Source: Pelecanus crispus
Lineage: Eukaryota > Chordata > Aves > Pelecaniformes > Pelecanidae
Assembly (NCBI RefSeq): GCF_030463565.1
Contig: NC_134652.1
Coordinates: 14,299,397 to 14,363,396 of the forward strand
DNA length: 64,000 bases
Direction of reading: 5' to 3'
Shown here: positions 12,361 through 24,886 of the stretch, in pieces
Layout: each line of letters opens with the position of its first letter
Numbering within the stretch: position 1 is the stretch's first letter
The notes under the pieces: generated by a model
Databases searched by the model: none
Told to the model about the DNA's origin: nothing
The model's input: the letters and a program-made list of their open reading frames with translations, nothing else
Translations under genes and position numbers: made by a program

Positions 12361-13038
12361 TCATAGAATCATAGAATCATAGAATCGTCTAGGTTGGAAA
12401 AGACCTTTAAGATCATCCAGTCCAACCATTAACCCACACTACCAAGCCCACCTAAACCAATCAAGGGTAGACTAGACTAAACCATATCCCGAAGTGCCAC
12501 ATCTACCCGTTTTTTGAACACTTCCAGGGATGGTGACTCCACCACCTCTCTGGGCAGCCTGTTCCAATGCTTGACCACCCTTTCCGTAAAGAAATTTTTC
12601 CTAATTTCCAGCCTAAACCTCCCCTGGCGCAGCTTGAGCCCATTTCCTCTCGTCCTATCGCTAGCTACTTGGGAGAAGAGACCAACACCCACCTCACTAC
12701 AACCTCCTTTCAGGTAGTTGTAGAGAGCGATAAGGTCTCCCCTCAGCCTCCTCTTCTCCAGATGAAACAACCCCAGTTCCCTCAGCCGCTCCTCATAAGA
12801 CTTGTTCTCCAGACCCTTCACCAGCCTTGTTGCCTGTCTCTGGACACGCTCCAGCACCTCAATGTCTTTCTTGTAGTGAGGGGCCCAAAACTGGACACAG
12901 TATTCCAGGTGCGGCCTCACCAGCACCGAGTACAGGGGGACAATCACCTCCCTGCTCCTGCTGGCCACACTATTCCTGATACAAGCCAGGATGCTGTTGG
13001 CCTTGGCCACCTGGGCACACTGCTGGCTCATGTTCAGC
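12361..13038 (-). mobile_element. CR1 LINE fragment, 5'-truncated, minus strand
   Basis: At the plus-strand start there are three copies of the CR1 tail octamer type (TCATAGAA), followed by GTTGGAAAAGACC and ATCATCCAGTCCAACC, the CR1 3' UTR signature in reverse. An open minus-strand frame above it encodes the C-terminal end of the CR1 ORF2 polyprotein. Similarity stops at about 13038, so only about 680 bp of the 3' end is present, the usual 5'-truncated insertion. Its 3' end faces the CFAP58 promoter, 485 bp upstream of the start codon. Confidence 0.93.
12477..13031 (-). pseudogene. CR1 ORF2 C-terminal fragment (end of the reverse-transcriptase polyprotein)
   Basis: A 184-residue open frame with no internal stop, containing the motifs [42 protein letters not shown] and [14 protein letters not shown]. 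These are the C-terminal part of CR1 ORF2, after the reverse-transcriptase palm. The endonuclease and catalytic reverse-transcriptase parts are missing, so it cannot move on its own. The intact frame suggests a fairly young insertion. The native stop is at 12479-12477. Confidence 0.9.
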
Positions 13039-16000
13039 GAGGTGCAGCAGCTAAGCAGGCAGGGTCAGGCCTGTGGAAGGCGATAAAAGGGGATTTGTGC
13101 GGTTTGGGGGCACAAATTACATTTGGAGCCTGCCTGCTGTCATTTCATTGCACCCGACTGTTCACACGAGCTCATCCGTGCGTGTGTGGATGATTCTGCA
13201 CAAACCACGGGGCAGAACGAGGGAACGCAGGACAGCGGCTGCGCGCTTCGAGGGCTACGCTCAAGTATCGGCTGCTGCTGCTTGCCCCGCTCCCAGCTAA
13301 CCCTTGAAATAGTTGGGTTTATCTCTATGGGGCCACAAATTGTTTCACCTGACAGCTTTTTAGGGCAGGGAATGTATTGCACCATGTGTACACTCCCTAG
13401 CAGAATGGATGTTGGGTATGACCTTAAAGTACCACTTGAAACTAATAATGATGATGGAAAACTTTTTCTCTTCCTGCTTTAATGATGCCTGTATTGTAGC
13501 GCTTCATTTTACTGGTTACATGGCAAAATAGGCAATTTCAAATGGATGCTTTCAAAAGGTCTGATTTTACCATTAGAACTGGAGAATAATACACATTTTA
13601 TAATGTATTCTCTATATGTATGACTTAATTTGCAAAATATTCTACATGCTGAAACATTGTTTCAATCATTTCAAAGCACACTTCTCATAAAAATTAATAA
13701 AGTTCCTTTTCTAAATTTTTCACTCTTCTTTTTCCTCATTTTCTTTTGTACTGCTTTTTCTTACATAATAAAATTACAAGGAAGTGATCATGGTAAATTC
13801 CCTGATTCTAGGATTTCAGATTCTCAAGAGGACCAAACTTTTAGACCTTTAAAGCAAAACAGCTGCACATGTAAAGAAATATCAAAAGACATGATTTTAA
13901 TTTTGCTACCAAAATACTGCTGGAGGAAGGGGATATGCTCAGAATTTAAAAAAGGAAAAAAAAGGTTATATCATATAACAAAAATACCCTTCAAATTTAC
14001 ATCTTAAATATCTTAAATATATAACTTTGATATTTATTATACTCTTTCTTATGGCTTTAAAAACAAAACAGGAGTGGAAGCTTATGATGGGAGGTAGTTA
14101 CCTTTGTGCTTTAGGTTCATGTTGCACTTGTGGGTAACAGCATAAATGCGTCCAAAAATGATACCTATTTATTGAGGCATATCCCATGAGCTTCTGTTTT
14201 TCAAACTCCTGGTGATTTGTGCCCTGTGAGACCCCCTAAGGGTGACTGTATAGGCTGGTCTTCACGGCAAGTGCTATTTGAGCTCAATTAATTCAAATTC
14301 GACGAGTTCACTGTCCTGGTAGCTGCACCTCTAATGCAGTGCAGACCCAGTAGGGTGACTGTGTTAGGAGTCCATGACAGCTCATGCTAATGCCCGTTTT
14401 TGATAAGCCAGCCACCAGGCCTTAAAACACCACAACTCATAGCGCATAGTTTTAAGTGCAAACAGGACACAAATCTGTGACAAGACTCAAATATTTACTT
14501 TGAATTAATTCTGCAACAAACCTACAGAATGCCTCGACAATTTCATGACCGAGGAGCTGGACTGACACTCAGGAGGACATCTGGGTTTCTGACCTTAGCA
14601 AAAATTTCTTGTAGCTAGGGACCAGCCACTGAAAATTCCCCGTGCTTTATATTCATCAGTAAAGTGGAAATAACCACAGCTGCCATCCTGCAATAGTGTT
14701 GTGACTGTCATGGCTATAAATGATGTGATCATGTCATAGAGTAAACCTATAGACAAGATGGAGCTCTTGGGAGTGGGATCACTTTTTAACACTGCCTTTT
14801 AAGCTAAGCCTGTGTTTCCAGCTCTGGGAGAACCTTTCTGCTGGTAAGAGCAAAAAAATTCCCACAGCCACAGAAGAAGAAAAAAATAAATAAATCACCT
14901 TAAATAAAAATAAATAAATCTCCATTAACAGGAGGGACAAGCCAGACCCAGAAAGTTTCAGTTCATTGAAAAGATTGTTATTTATTTCCCTGAATATCTG
15001 GTTTTGTTCAAGAGACACCTGTACTTTATGGTAAATAAGCAGAATCACCTGTTTCACCAGCTGCATAGAAGAGGGGTTCACATCAGTGGGGTGTGTGTGC
15101 AGAAAGGGTTACTAGAGAAGAAATATTTGCTCACTGATTTATTTGAGGTCACAACCCTCAGGCAGTTAATTTAACACATGTTTTAAACTGTAGTGGCATG
15201 AAAATGATAAGCCATCACTTCCTGAGTGTAAGGATTTATGGGTTACTGCAGAGATATAAATAAATACAGTGAAATCTGAACATAACATCACCCAGGAGAA
15301 TGTAAGCAATTTGAGGCAGGGACCATGACAGTACTTGTCTTCTGGAAAGTGTAAAATGAACCTTGTGGACACTGGAAGGTAACGATAAGAAGAACCGACA
15401 AAGGCAAGCCTGCGAGCGGGGGGTTGGAAATGCCTTGCCTTTCACACCATGGTGTTGTAAGGAAGAACATCACTAGGTGGCACTCCACCACCACAGTGGT
15501 TTGATAAACTGCCCCCCCCCCCCCCCCCGCCCCCAACCCAACCAACCAACCACCCACCCAACCCAACCAACCACCCACCCAACCAACAGCTATTTTCAGC
15601 CCTGACAAGCTTTTCTGGTTTAGAAACGTGTTACAGGTATTAATTAATACAAGGAGACATAATGGTTGGGTGAACATGTGTTCCTGGATGAGGTCCTGTA
15701 TTTGCATACAATTTTGCTCAATTTACTCAGATAATATCATCAATGGAAGATTACCACTAAGGAAAGCAAAATTTGTCTAACAATTTACTAACATTAAAAT
15801 ATTATTTTATATATATTACAAATATGCTACATGAATATTACTTATCTAACTGCAAGTCTTGCAATTTCCCCGGCGATATGGGAATCCATCACAACCTCAT
15901 GGCCTCAAACACCAGTGACGCTACAGACACTGTCACTGGGCTGACATCCTGGGACATACCCTGGAAGCCACTTTGCCTTCTCAGAGTTACATCAGTTTTG

Positions 16001-19000
16001 CAGTATTAAAAGGAACAAAAGCTTACTAAAAATACTTCTTTTTCTCTGGTGACAAGGAAACACTATGCAGTCCTCGATTACTTAATTATCTAACTGGTAT
16101 ATTTACTATATTCTTTTTGAATGTGCTCTCCTCCTGTTATTTTCAAACTAAATGATAGTTTTATAATGTGAACAGTTGTTCAGTTTAAATTGGATTGAGG
16201 CTTTCCACTTTGTTCATAAAGATCACTCAACACATCTCAAATAGGAGTAACCTTTGATCATGTTTGGCACTAGAGTTGAGCCAATGATCTCGAGAGGAAG
16301 AAACATTACCATTTTCACAAAAAGTTAAATCATGGAAATGTTTTGATTAATAGAAACACCCAAATAAAGAGCTTGGTTAGTTCTGAGACAGAAGCTAAAG
16401 CTGATGAGCAGTCTGTGTATAATGTACAATTACATGCTCTACATAAAAAATAAAATAGATGACAACTATGAAAAGCAGCTAAAATTAAGTCAATAATCCT
16501 GGAACTAAGCTGAACTTGCCATCCCCCAGCATGGTTTGAAACTGCAGAACAGTTTTCCGTCCCAGTTCTTCCTCCCAGTTCTGCAACTAGGATTGCAATG
16601 GCCTGCCACGCTCGTTAGAGAATTCCTCTCTTCTACCCTTCTCCGAGCCGAACACGGGGATTCTCTAAGTCTGCTGGAGGAAAGCAATGCTGTGCTGCTC
16701 CTCATCACCATCGCTGCCCACTGCGGGCTCTTACCACCACCTGTATTATGCTTTATGCTACCAATCTGACCTACAGCTTTGGGGAGCGACATGGGGGGGG
16801 GACTCTTCCTCCTATGTATTTGGAGGAACAGCCTGGTAAAAGTGACGCCCTCCCATCCTGGCTGCCCAGCATCATTAATCCCTAGAGAGGCTATGAAGGA
16901 AAGCCTACAAGGCAACATAAACACACTTGGCCCTGCACAGCACTCAGGTTTCTTCAGTGGATGATTTCCATTACCTGCTTAGAAGTTCTGATCCATGGCT
17001 GTCTTCCCAATCATGAACATTTGGGTATATTTAAAAATGAGTTTCAAATATGTCTAGAGTCATCATGTGTTCATTAGCAGAAACAACTTCCTGCCGTGCT
17101 TTCCAACAGCCCTTCAGTTCCAGCAGCAGAATCCAGGCCCTAATCTCTGATTCCTGTTCCCCTCATATTGTATTTTTCAGCCTTTTAATTCTCAACCACA
17201 AAATCTTTCCCTAGCTGAAAATTTGCCTGGCATCTTTCACTACTTGACACTTGAGTCCTCTGGGAGGAAGAAGCTACTAAAAAAAATCTTAATACCCAGG
17301 GAAGGCTATAGAAATCACAGAGATTTAAGATGTTTATAAGGTCAGGTATAAGGGGGTAGATGAGGACACCATAGGGTGGCTGTGAGGAGGTGACCCCATC
17401 TCCCTGCACATTTCCTTGCATGCTAGCTAGGAGGTGGGAAATACTCATGGGTGGAAGGGAGTCCCCGACTCCCTTCTCCCCTTGGTCTGTTTGTGCTCCT
17501 GCTCTGCTGGGTCACTCTGAGCTGTGCCTATTAAAATACTGTCCTGCTGCTGTCTCCTTTAGGCTTACACAGCCACTTGCAGTATACAAGGTAGGGCCCC
17601 AGCAAGGCCTGACTTGAGAAAGATTATCAATCCTGCTTTCTCTGTGTTAACGTGATCCCTCTGTGTGCTCCAGGTTGGCAACTGTCTCCCTGTTCCTTGT
17701 GAAGGTGACAGCTGGAAGCTGTACTAAAACCTGCTCCACTTCTGCATACCCATGTCCTCTCTATCGTTCCCTATTCTCTCTTTGTAGATCTTGCAAGATG
17801 ACTTTTTTTTAATTTACTGCTTGTAATAGCTTAAGGAAGTATTGCTAGTTTTGTAATGGATTAGACATAGTAGTAGAAAGAATAACATAATTCCTCAGTC
17901 TTCCAAGATGTCTGAAAGCAGCTGAAAAAGATACCTGGAATTTAACTCTCAGCCCAAATCTTGCTCTTGTCCTGGTCCTGCTGATGGGGTCTTAGAATCC
18001 ATTTTAGAAATAATATTATTATATCTAATCTCTGCTGCAGGAGCCGCCACATGACAGTGCCACAGGCTATGTCCCAGCGTGCAAGGAACTGTGGTACTGT
18101 TACTCCACTGCTCACAGCTTCAGGTCCTGCCCAACATCTGACTAAGGTTAGCGGAGCTTGGCTCATTATCAAATAAATTACTACCTTTAGCAAGATAATG
18201 ATCTTTAAGCCTTCTGCAGTGCAGCAATACTCAAACAATGAATCATGTGCTGGAGCTGTCAGGATATGCGCTTCTAGCTTTCCCTCCTCTTTCAAACTGC
18301 TGAACTGCAGCAAAAAACCTAATACAAATCAAATGAATGTGTCTTCGTTTGACTTTTTCATTTACATGTATTGTATTGTTATCATAATTTTATACCATCT
18401 TAGGTGGCACAGAAAGTGGATCCTGAATGGGATGGTGGATTTGTAATATAACCTGTTGGGATGTGAGCCTTCCTTTGAAAAATGTTCAGGCCTTTTCCCT
18501 GTTCACCTACCTGTATCCCAGAGAGATTTTGCAGCTGAATGTAAATCACAGTCACTGTAGCATATAGTGATTTGTATTGTCCAATGCGTGTCATATATAT
18601 ACACACACGTGGTCAGAATCAGTAATTACTACCTTGTCAGTCTTTATGCAGACATTTTGCTTTGGCTTAGGTGATGAATATCTGTGATCTTGGAGAAGGA
18701 TCTGTTTTCTCTCCTGCTGCCGCTGTCAAGTTCCCAGGGGAAATAAATAATGCACCGAGACACGCTGAGTCCTGCAGCGCAGAAGCAGGGAGGTTCCAGT
18801 ACTGCTCTTGCTAGGGATGATTTTCACAGATTATGGCATAATGAGAAAGGAATGTACTAACAACACCCAGGTTGCCAATAAACCTGAATAAACTTGATGC
18901 AGACACTAACAAAACAATAGGCATACGCACACATTTACAAACACAAACCCTTTGAATGACATTAAAACTATTAATTGAATAAGCACTTCGGGAAATTCAA

Positions 19001-19680
19001 AGAAGGGGCTGACTTAACAGTCCCAGTTATCACTCACAAGCTGGACAGCTGCAATGCCAGGCTGCACCATCACATTTGCCTGGTGCCCTCTTGAATCACA
19101 AAGTTTTAGTGCAACATAACATGCAGATTGTCTCCCACCGCAGCATACGTCCACCGCCTGAGCTTAAAAAAAAAAAAAAAATCAAAGCAGCAGAGGTGGA
19201 GAACGTGCAACATGCCATATCAGTGTTAATGTAAGGCAGTTGTTGCAGTGCTGTGGAAAGAGAAGGGGTGCAATAAAGGGATCTCTAGTTCTCCTAAATC
19301 AGATAGGTGTTACTATGCTGTTGCTCAAACCTGGTGCCCTTAAGCTTCTTTGTGGAAGTGAGAGTTGTTGAGCAAACTTATTTCTCTGCTAGTTCTGTAA
19401 GAAGATGCCCTTTGCGTGTAGAGCGAGGGCAGTGTTGGCGAACACTTTTAAAATCCCTTACGGTGGCCTTTATTATTGGTTAAGTTAACCCTGCCGTGCC
19501 TCAGCTCCTCCACCCCTACAAGGAAACGCATGCCGCTTCTCTGCCCCGAGAGGATGTTGGGCAGATTCACAAGTTTCCAGTCGTGCCAGCTCTGAGCAGG
19601 AAAAAATGGTTCAGCATCCCTGGGATCTGCTCCTTTGCTTTGATAAGAACTACAAGCGAGGTTACGCGTTTCAGCTGCTT
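13039..19680. other. Intergenic region between divergent CFAP58 and ITPRIP
   Basis: About 6.6 kb without a recognisable exon. It holds the poly-C/CCAACC microsatellite at 15512-15588, a short TATA/CA repeat near 18592-18609 and an A17 run near 19165. Open frames here do not resemble proteins. Distal regulatory elements for either gene may lie here but cannot be called by eye. Confidence 0.7.
15512..15588. repeat. Poly-C tract followed by a (CCAA/CCCA)n microsatellite
   Basis: About 17 consecutive C, then G and C5, then about 55 bp of mixed CCAA, CCCA and CCAACC units. It is a low-complexity tract. On the minus strand it gives a Gly- and Gly-Trp-rich spurious reading frame. Confidence 0.9.
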
Positions 19681-20640
19681 TCCCGGCTCTCCGGCGCGAC
19701 CCCCAGGAGGTCGGAATACACCCGAGAAGCAAAATGAGCGCATTTCCTCCCCGTCCCCGGTGCTCTCAGTACAAAACCATCTGGGAAGCTAATGGGGGAG
19801 CCGGGAGGGAGCTCGGAGAGTAAACCGCAGCCCGCCGGAGGATGGCTCGGCTCCTAGGGCTGGCGGGGGTGGTTTGAAGGAGGAGGGAAACAAAAAAAAA
19901 ACAAAAAAAAAAAAAACCCAACACAGCGAGGGAAAAGGAAACCCGCTCCGGCCGGGCTGGGCGGTCTCGGCTGCGCCTCGCCGAGCGGAGCCGCCGCGCC
20001 GCGGGACGCCCCGGGCAGCGGCCGCCCCCGCCCCGACACGCCGGCCAGCGCGGCCCTCCCGCGGCCCCGGCGGCCCCGGCCCCCGCAGAGCCCGGCCCGG
20101 TAAGTCTCGTCCGGGGCTGCGGGGACCCCGAGCGCCCGGGGCGGGGGGGAGCTGTCCCGCGTCCCCGCGCTGCGGCCGGGGCAGGGTTCGCCCTGTTTGC
20201 CGCGGGGGGGTCGCAGGGCAAAGCCGAGCAAAGCCGCGGTGCGGCGGGCGCCGGCGTCTGCCCGCAACAGGTCGCGTCGGTGCGACTTGCCCCGCTTTCC
20301 CTTCACGGAGTTACTGTTGCGTTTTGCGCCCTCTCCATGCGCAAGTGCCTCGTCTCGGTGGGTGTTGGGGCATCGGGCCGGATCGGGACCCTGAGGCAGG
20401 TTACTGGGCCCGCCAAAGTTTCTACAGATCTTTCGGGTTCCCTCTCGCAGCAGCCTGGGCAGGAGCCAAGCGCAGGGAGCGGAAGGCAGGCTGCTTCCAG
20501 GGGCCCCGTGAGCTGCAGGAGGACTGGCTGCAGCCCCCTCAGCGGAGCACACGGGGACCCTCTGCAGGATCGAGTCACGCCGGCCAGAGACCCCACAGCC
20601 GCCTCCTTTTGCCGGTGCCGACAGCACCGGGGTCCCTAGG
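19680..20640 (+). promoter_or_regulatory. ITPRIP: ITPRIP CpG-island promoter
   Basis: About 1 kb of GC-rich, CpG-dense sequence centred near 20.1 kb, containing a strong plus-strand splice donor at 20100. It is the only island upstream of the ITPRIP coding exon, and it lies head-to-head with the CFAP58 island, matching the divergent human arrangement. Long open frames on both strands here are a by-product of GC richness. Confidence 0.75.
19920..20099 (+). other. ITPRIP: ITPRIP non-coding exon 1 (start approximate)
   Basis: The sequence ends at a consensus donor, CCCG|GTAAGT, with GT at 20100-20101, inside the CpG island. The ITPRIP coding exon begins at an acceptor only 13 bp before its ATG, so at least one upstream non-coding exon is required, and this is the best candidate. 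The 5' boundary is a guess, because no TATA box or initiator could be fixed. Confidence 0.5.
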
Positions 20641-23600
20641 CCAGTGGTGGTCTCGGCACATACGATCCGTGCGGAATGCGTCATTGAGCTTTGCTGCGTG
20701 GTCAGTATTACGTGGCTTGGGCTTAGCTTGTTGCAAAACTTTTTTGCCTTTTTTCTGAGATATAGTATCTCTCATGAGTACAGAGAGAAGGAGCGATGCT
20801 TTTAGCAGAGCTGCCATTCGTGTGTGTGGGCATCTTTTTGAAGATGGTCAGTAGGTATTTGTAGCTCAAATCGGAGTAAGTCAGAACTGGGATACTGGAG
20901 GTCATGGGCTGTAAAACTGACATGGAGAACCAGAGCCTCAGTGGCCTTTGCGTCTTCAACTTGGCGATCTCCCACCGAAGCAGTTTTCTTGGGAACTGCC
21001 GTGTTAAAATCCTTCAGGAAACAGGACATGTTGCTATTGGTGTCTGTTACGTGGTCAGACAAGATGAGCTCCAGCAGTGTCTTTAAGCAAGCATTACTAT
21101 TAACATGTTTTTAATGAATGCTGTAGGCCTAAACCATACCCAGCGTGTCTCCTTCGGGCATGTGTTTGGGTGAGCTGCCAGGCAAGGACCTGAGCTACCA
21201 GGCAAGCAGCACTTGGGCAGGAGAGCAGCTGTAGCGCAGCATGGTTTGTTTTGTGAGGTTTTTGAGTTTGGATGGTGGTGGTGACAATGCTCTTCTGCAG
21301 CTCTGACTAAAGTGATTCTGTCTATCTTCATAGACACCTACTTCTAAAACTTACTGGTCCCAGTTTTCCTTGATATACTTGAAAGCGGTCTCTTCAGTCC
21401 TTGAGGAAAAGCAGAGCATGGAAATTAGGAACAGAAACATAAAGCCTTCTCTTCAATCTTGTTTTCAGCACAATAGATGCTTCACACTGCTCCTACATGG
21501 GAAATGCACATATTAAGTGTGATTGCCACAGATGTGGAGAGAGGTGAATTGATTTGCCAAAGGTCGGAGAGCCAATGCTGGTACTGGGATCAGCCCTGAG
21601 GGCTGCTTGGCTCCCAGCTGGCAGATGACACTTTTCTTTTTTTTTTTTTTTGCATGACCTGGCTGTGCAGAATGCAGTGATCTGTGTTTGCACCAGCAGC
21701 ACCTGCAAGGGAGAAGTGACCTGTGCACACCAAAACCTCTTTATCTAGAGTTCAGGCAGTGGCCCCTCCCCACCTAACTGTCTTCCTCTTTTTGTAGATT
21801 GGAGCATTACAATATACTAAGAACAGCCTTTTTTTTTTTTTTTTTTTTCTTCCTCCCCTGGCCCCAGGTCAGACTAAATAGCCCTGGTCAGGGACTGGGG
21901 GACTTTGCTTTTCCTGAGTGATTGTTTCAGGCCATCTGATGACTAGGGCCACCAAAGCTGCATGTCCTGCTCCCCTTTTGGTTTTTGTTGGTTCCTCCAT
22001 GGCAATAAGAGCTCCTGTGTGCCTCTGCTGTGCAGCAGTCTCAAAGGGATGCCACTGCTTGTGATCCTCCTTATGTGGCAATGATTAACAGGGGGAGGGA
22101 ATCTGACCTGCAGAAACTTAACACTGGTGTTCCATGAGCAGATCTAACTAATTTTGAGTTTGTTTTTTAAGCAAAAACTGCATGGGTTTCATAAGGACAA
22201 TTTTAGGCTGGCTTTTGTGACTGTTGTTTCAGTATCTTGGAGCTTGCCTGCAAATAAATTAATGCAGATAGTGCAGTATCAGGAAACGCACTTAGTGGAT
22301 TGTATTGTGGCATACTGTTATTTTTGGTTTTGCCAGTAGCTTAAATCAGTTCCCTGAGTGTAATGGGTATACAGCAAAAGGGGTGGTTTATTTTTCTAGC
22401 TGTATTGCTTTCTCCTGCCACATCTGCATCCCCTCTAAAACAAAGGCAATCCTGGCAAAACTTAACCTAAATTCAGCCTCTGTCAACAAGGTGAACGTTA
22501 AGAAGCAGTTGTTCTGGGAAGCACTGATAAAGTATATGAAGTTGATGCAGAGTCTGCACAAGTTTCCCTGCTGTCCTGTCCTGCACACTCTGGTCTACAG
22601 AATTGCAACTGCAATCCATAGCAATGGTGCAATGGAGAAGGGAGCTGGAAAAAAGCTCCTGGCTTGTTCCCTCAGATCTCCTTTAAAATGGGCTGTTGGG
22701 TGGGCCAGCTCTTTCTATCCCAAGAGTTGTTATAATCCATTTACACTGGGAAAAAGCAGGTTTGCTGCCAGGCAGCATACTTTCCATCAGCACATGTAAT
22801 TGCTGGGTGGCAGAGAGAGGTAGAGACTCTGGTTTTCAGGCTGGAGGGAGGGAGGGAGTGTGGCCAGGGTGTGTGCTGCGCGGCATCGTCGTGTGCCCAA
22901 CCATGAATTCCAGGTTTTGCGGGGATGTGGGCTCAGCTGGGTAAGCAAAACCTTCTGCCCATTCATCCCTCAGTGTGGGCACTATGAAGGGAGGTGGGTA
23001 GCCAAGCTTCAAGCAGCTCAAGGGATGGAGAGCTGGCCCAGGGGTACAGCTGCAACAGGGCTCTCTTTTTAGCTTGTTTTGATTTCCACACACCTGTGGG
23101 CCATGCAAAGTTGGCTGAGCCAACCTTGACCAGTGGTTCAGCAAAACAAACAGGTTTTACTGCCATGACCTGAAGGCCAGACTAGCTGCTGAGCTTCACT
23201 GGAGTGGGGAGGGGTTGATTTCCATTGTGGAGAGGAAGTTCTTGTATAGGGCTGGCCCACAACAAACACTGTGTTGCTCAGACTGCCTCCGAGGGAGCAA
23301 GAGGAGGTTTGTGCTAGTGAGTGAGGATGCAGCGCAGATGCACCCACTGCTGAGAAGGACATTCTTGTGGTGACCTTAGACCATCCCTTAAGGTTCAGTC
23401 AAGGTCTCTCCAACATCTACACACATATAGTAGAGGGAGACCCTGACTTACTCTCTCTTTTGAGATTTAAAACTTATGTTATCAAGTGAGAGCATGTAAG
23501 TCCCATAGCAGCAGTTCCTGTGTGGCATTTCATAGTTCCTTTCCTCCAAGCAGAAGTGCCTGCTGTACCTAACTGGCCCTGAGCCACCGTACAACCAGGC

Positions 23601-24782
23601 ACTGCAGGCCCTGAGGGCTAACAAACATCCACTGGGACATTACAGCGTGGACCCAGCCCTCCTGGGATTGTCTTGCTCCTGTGCTCTGCAGTCTGTGCTG
23701 CTGCTGGTAGTGTCGTGGCGCCGGTCGAGCAGAGGCACCAGCAGCCCTGCTGCTGTAAGGCGCTGGGAGGTCAGGGCAGACCCCGTTTGCCCGACAGTCC
23801 CTCACAGTTGAAGACGGAAATGGAGAAGTGAAACTGTACACATGGTCTGGTCAGAGCAGGTACGTGGGAGGAGGGAGGGTTGAGCCATCCTCTCCCCAAC
23901 AGCTGCGTAAGTGAAGGGTTCAGGAGAGCAAGGACGTGTCAGCCTAATACCGAGCCCTCAAAGGACCCAGCTCCAAAGCCCAGCTCAGCCCACGGAAGGG
24001 CTGTTCATTATTTCATCATCCTTTGGATCAAGACAGAGGGTTAGAAGTGGTGATCGTGGCTGGTAATGAGGGTGGTGGATTCGGGTTCCCCAGCCCAGCT
24101 GTGCGCGGCTGGGTAAGGTCTCCTTTTCCTGCCTGCAGCCAGCTTGTCAGGCCCATCCACTCCTGCTTCTGCTTGGAGGAGTTCAGTTTGTTTCCTGTTT
24201 CACCTACAATTTCTTAACTTCTCTTGCCTAAAATATGGTAGTTTATCTTTTGTGGTTCTGTGTTTCACATCTTCCGCTACACTCTCAGGCTTACTTCCTG
24301 CCTCTTCTGTGTTTTCTGTTTCTCACACTAACGCTCTAAACCCAGCTCCCCGAGCAAGTATTTCTACCTCATAAGCTGCTTACAGCAACTGGATGCGTTT
24401 TCTGAGACAAACCAATCCCAGACAAAACTGTCCCAGCCCTTGCACGTATGCAGCCGCTAATTTGACCCTAATCCATTTTAAAAGGAGAGGGCTGGTGGGT
24501 GAGGATGGAGTCAGAGGAGAGAGGTCCTTGCTTGCCGGTATGTCTGCAACACTGACAGACCCGCAGCGCGATTTGCACGCTTTCCCATGGGAGAAGCAGC
24601 ATTTTAACTCTTCCCGGATCACTTCAAAGCTGATTACTTGTGGTCTCTTGAGGTTTTATAATAATTTTATTAGGTAAGGGGGTGAGTTAATCTCTCTTTT
24701 AATCAATCCCTAATTTAGATAACTGCATTATGGACCAATCTTCTGCCTGAACTTCCTCATTCATTCTCTTTGTGTTTTGCAG
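20102..24782 (+). other. ITPRIP: ITPRIP intron 1
   Basis: The interval between the CpG-island donor and the probable exon at 24783. It holds T-rich runs near 21638-21651 and 21829-21849. No exon, RNA gene or transposon was recognised. Confidence 0.6.
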
Positions 24783-24850
24783 ACTTCCTGGCTCTGCTTC
24801 AGCAGTGGGTGACTGAATATAGTCTTCTCTGCATCACGGTGATAGTAGTA

Positions 24851-24856
24851 ATGTGA
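24851..24856 (+). promoter_or_regulatory. ITPRIP: Start-stop upstream ORF (ATG TGA)
   Basis: An ATG followed directly by TGA inside the probable 5' UTR exon. Start-stop elements are known to stall ribosomes and lower translation of the main frame. It matters only if the exon is used in ITPRIP mRNA. Confidence 0.4.
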
Positions 24857-24862
24857 AGTTTA

Positions 24863-24886
24863 ATGAGCACCTGCAAAGTCGTGTAG
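24863..24886 (+). promoter_or_regulatory. ITPRIP: Short upstream ORF (7 residues)
   Basis: ATG at 24863 and TAG at 24884-24886 give a seven-residue uORF ending three bases before the splice donor, in the same probable 5' UTR exon as the start-stop element. It depends on that exon being real. Confidence 0.4.

Noticed and set aside
12567-13193. Plus-strand 208-codon frame
   Set aside because: It is antisense to the CR1 ORF2 fragment, a common artefact of CR1 copies.
15288-15707. Minus-strand 139-codon frame with a Gly/Trp-rich run
   Set aside because: The run comes from translating the poly-C/CCAACC microsatellite.
19854-20758. Long open frames of 294 codons (plus) and 276 codons (minus) in the ITPRIP CpG island
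   Set aside because: GC-rich DNA lacks stop codons by composition. The frames are Arg/Pro/Gly/Ala-rich, have no domain, and cross a strong splice donor.
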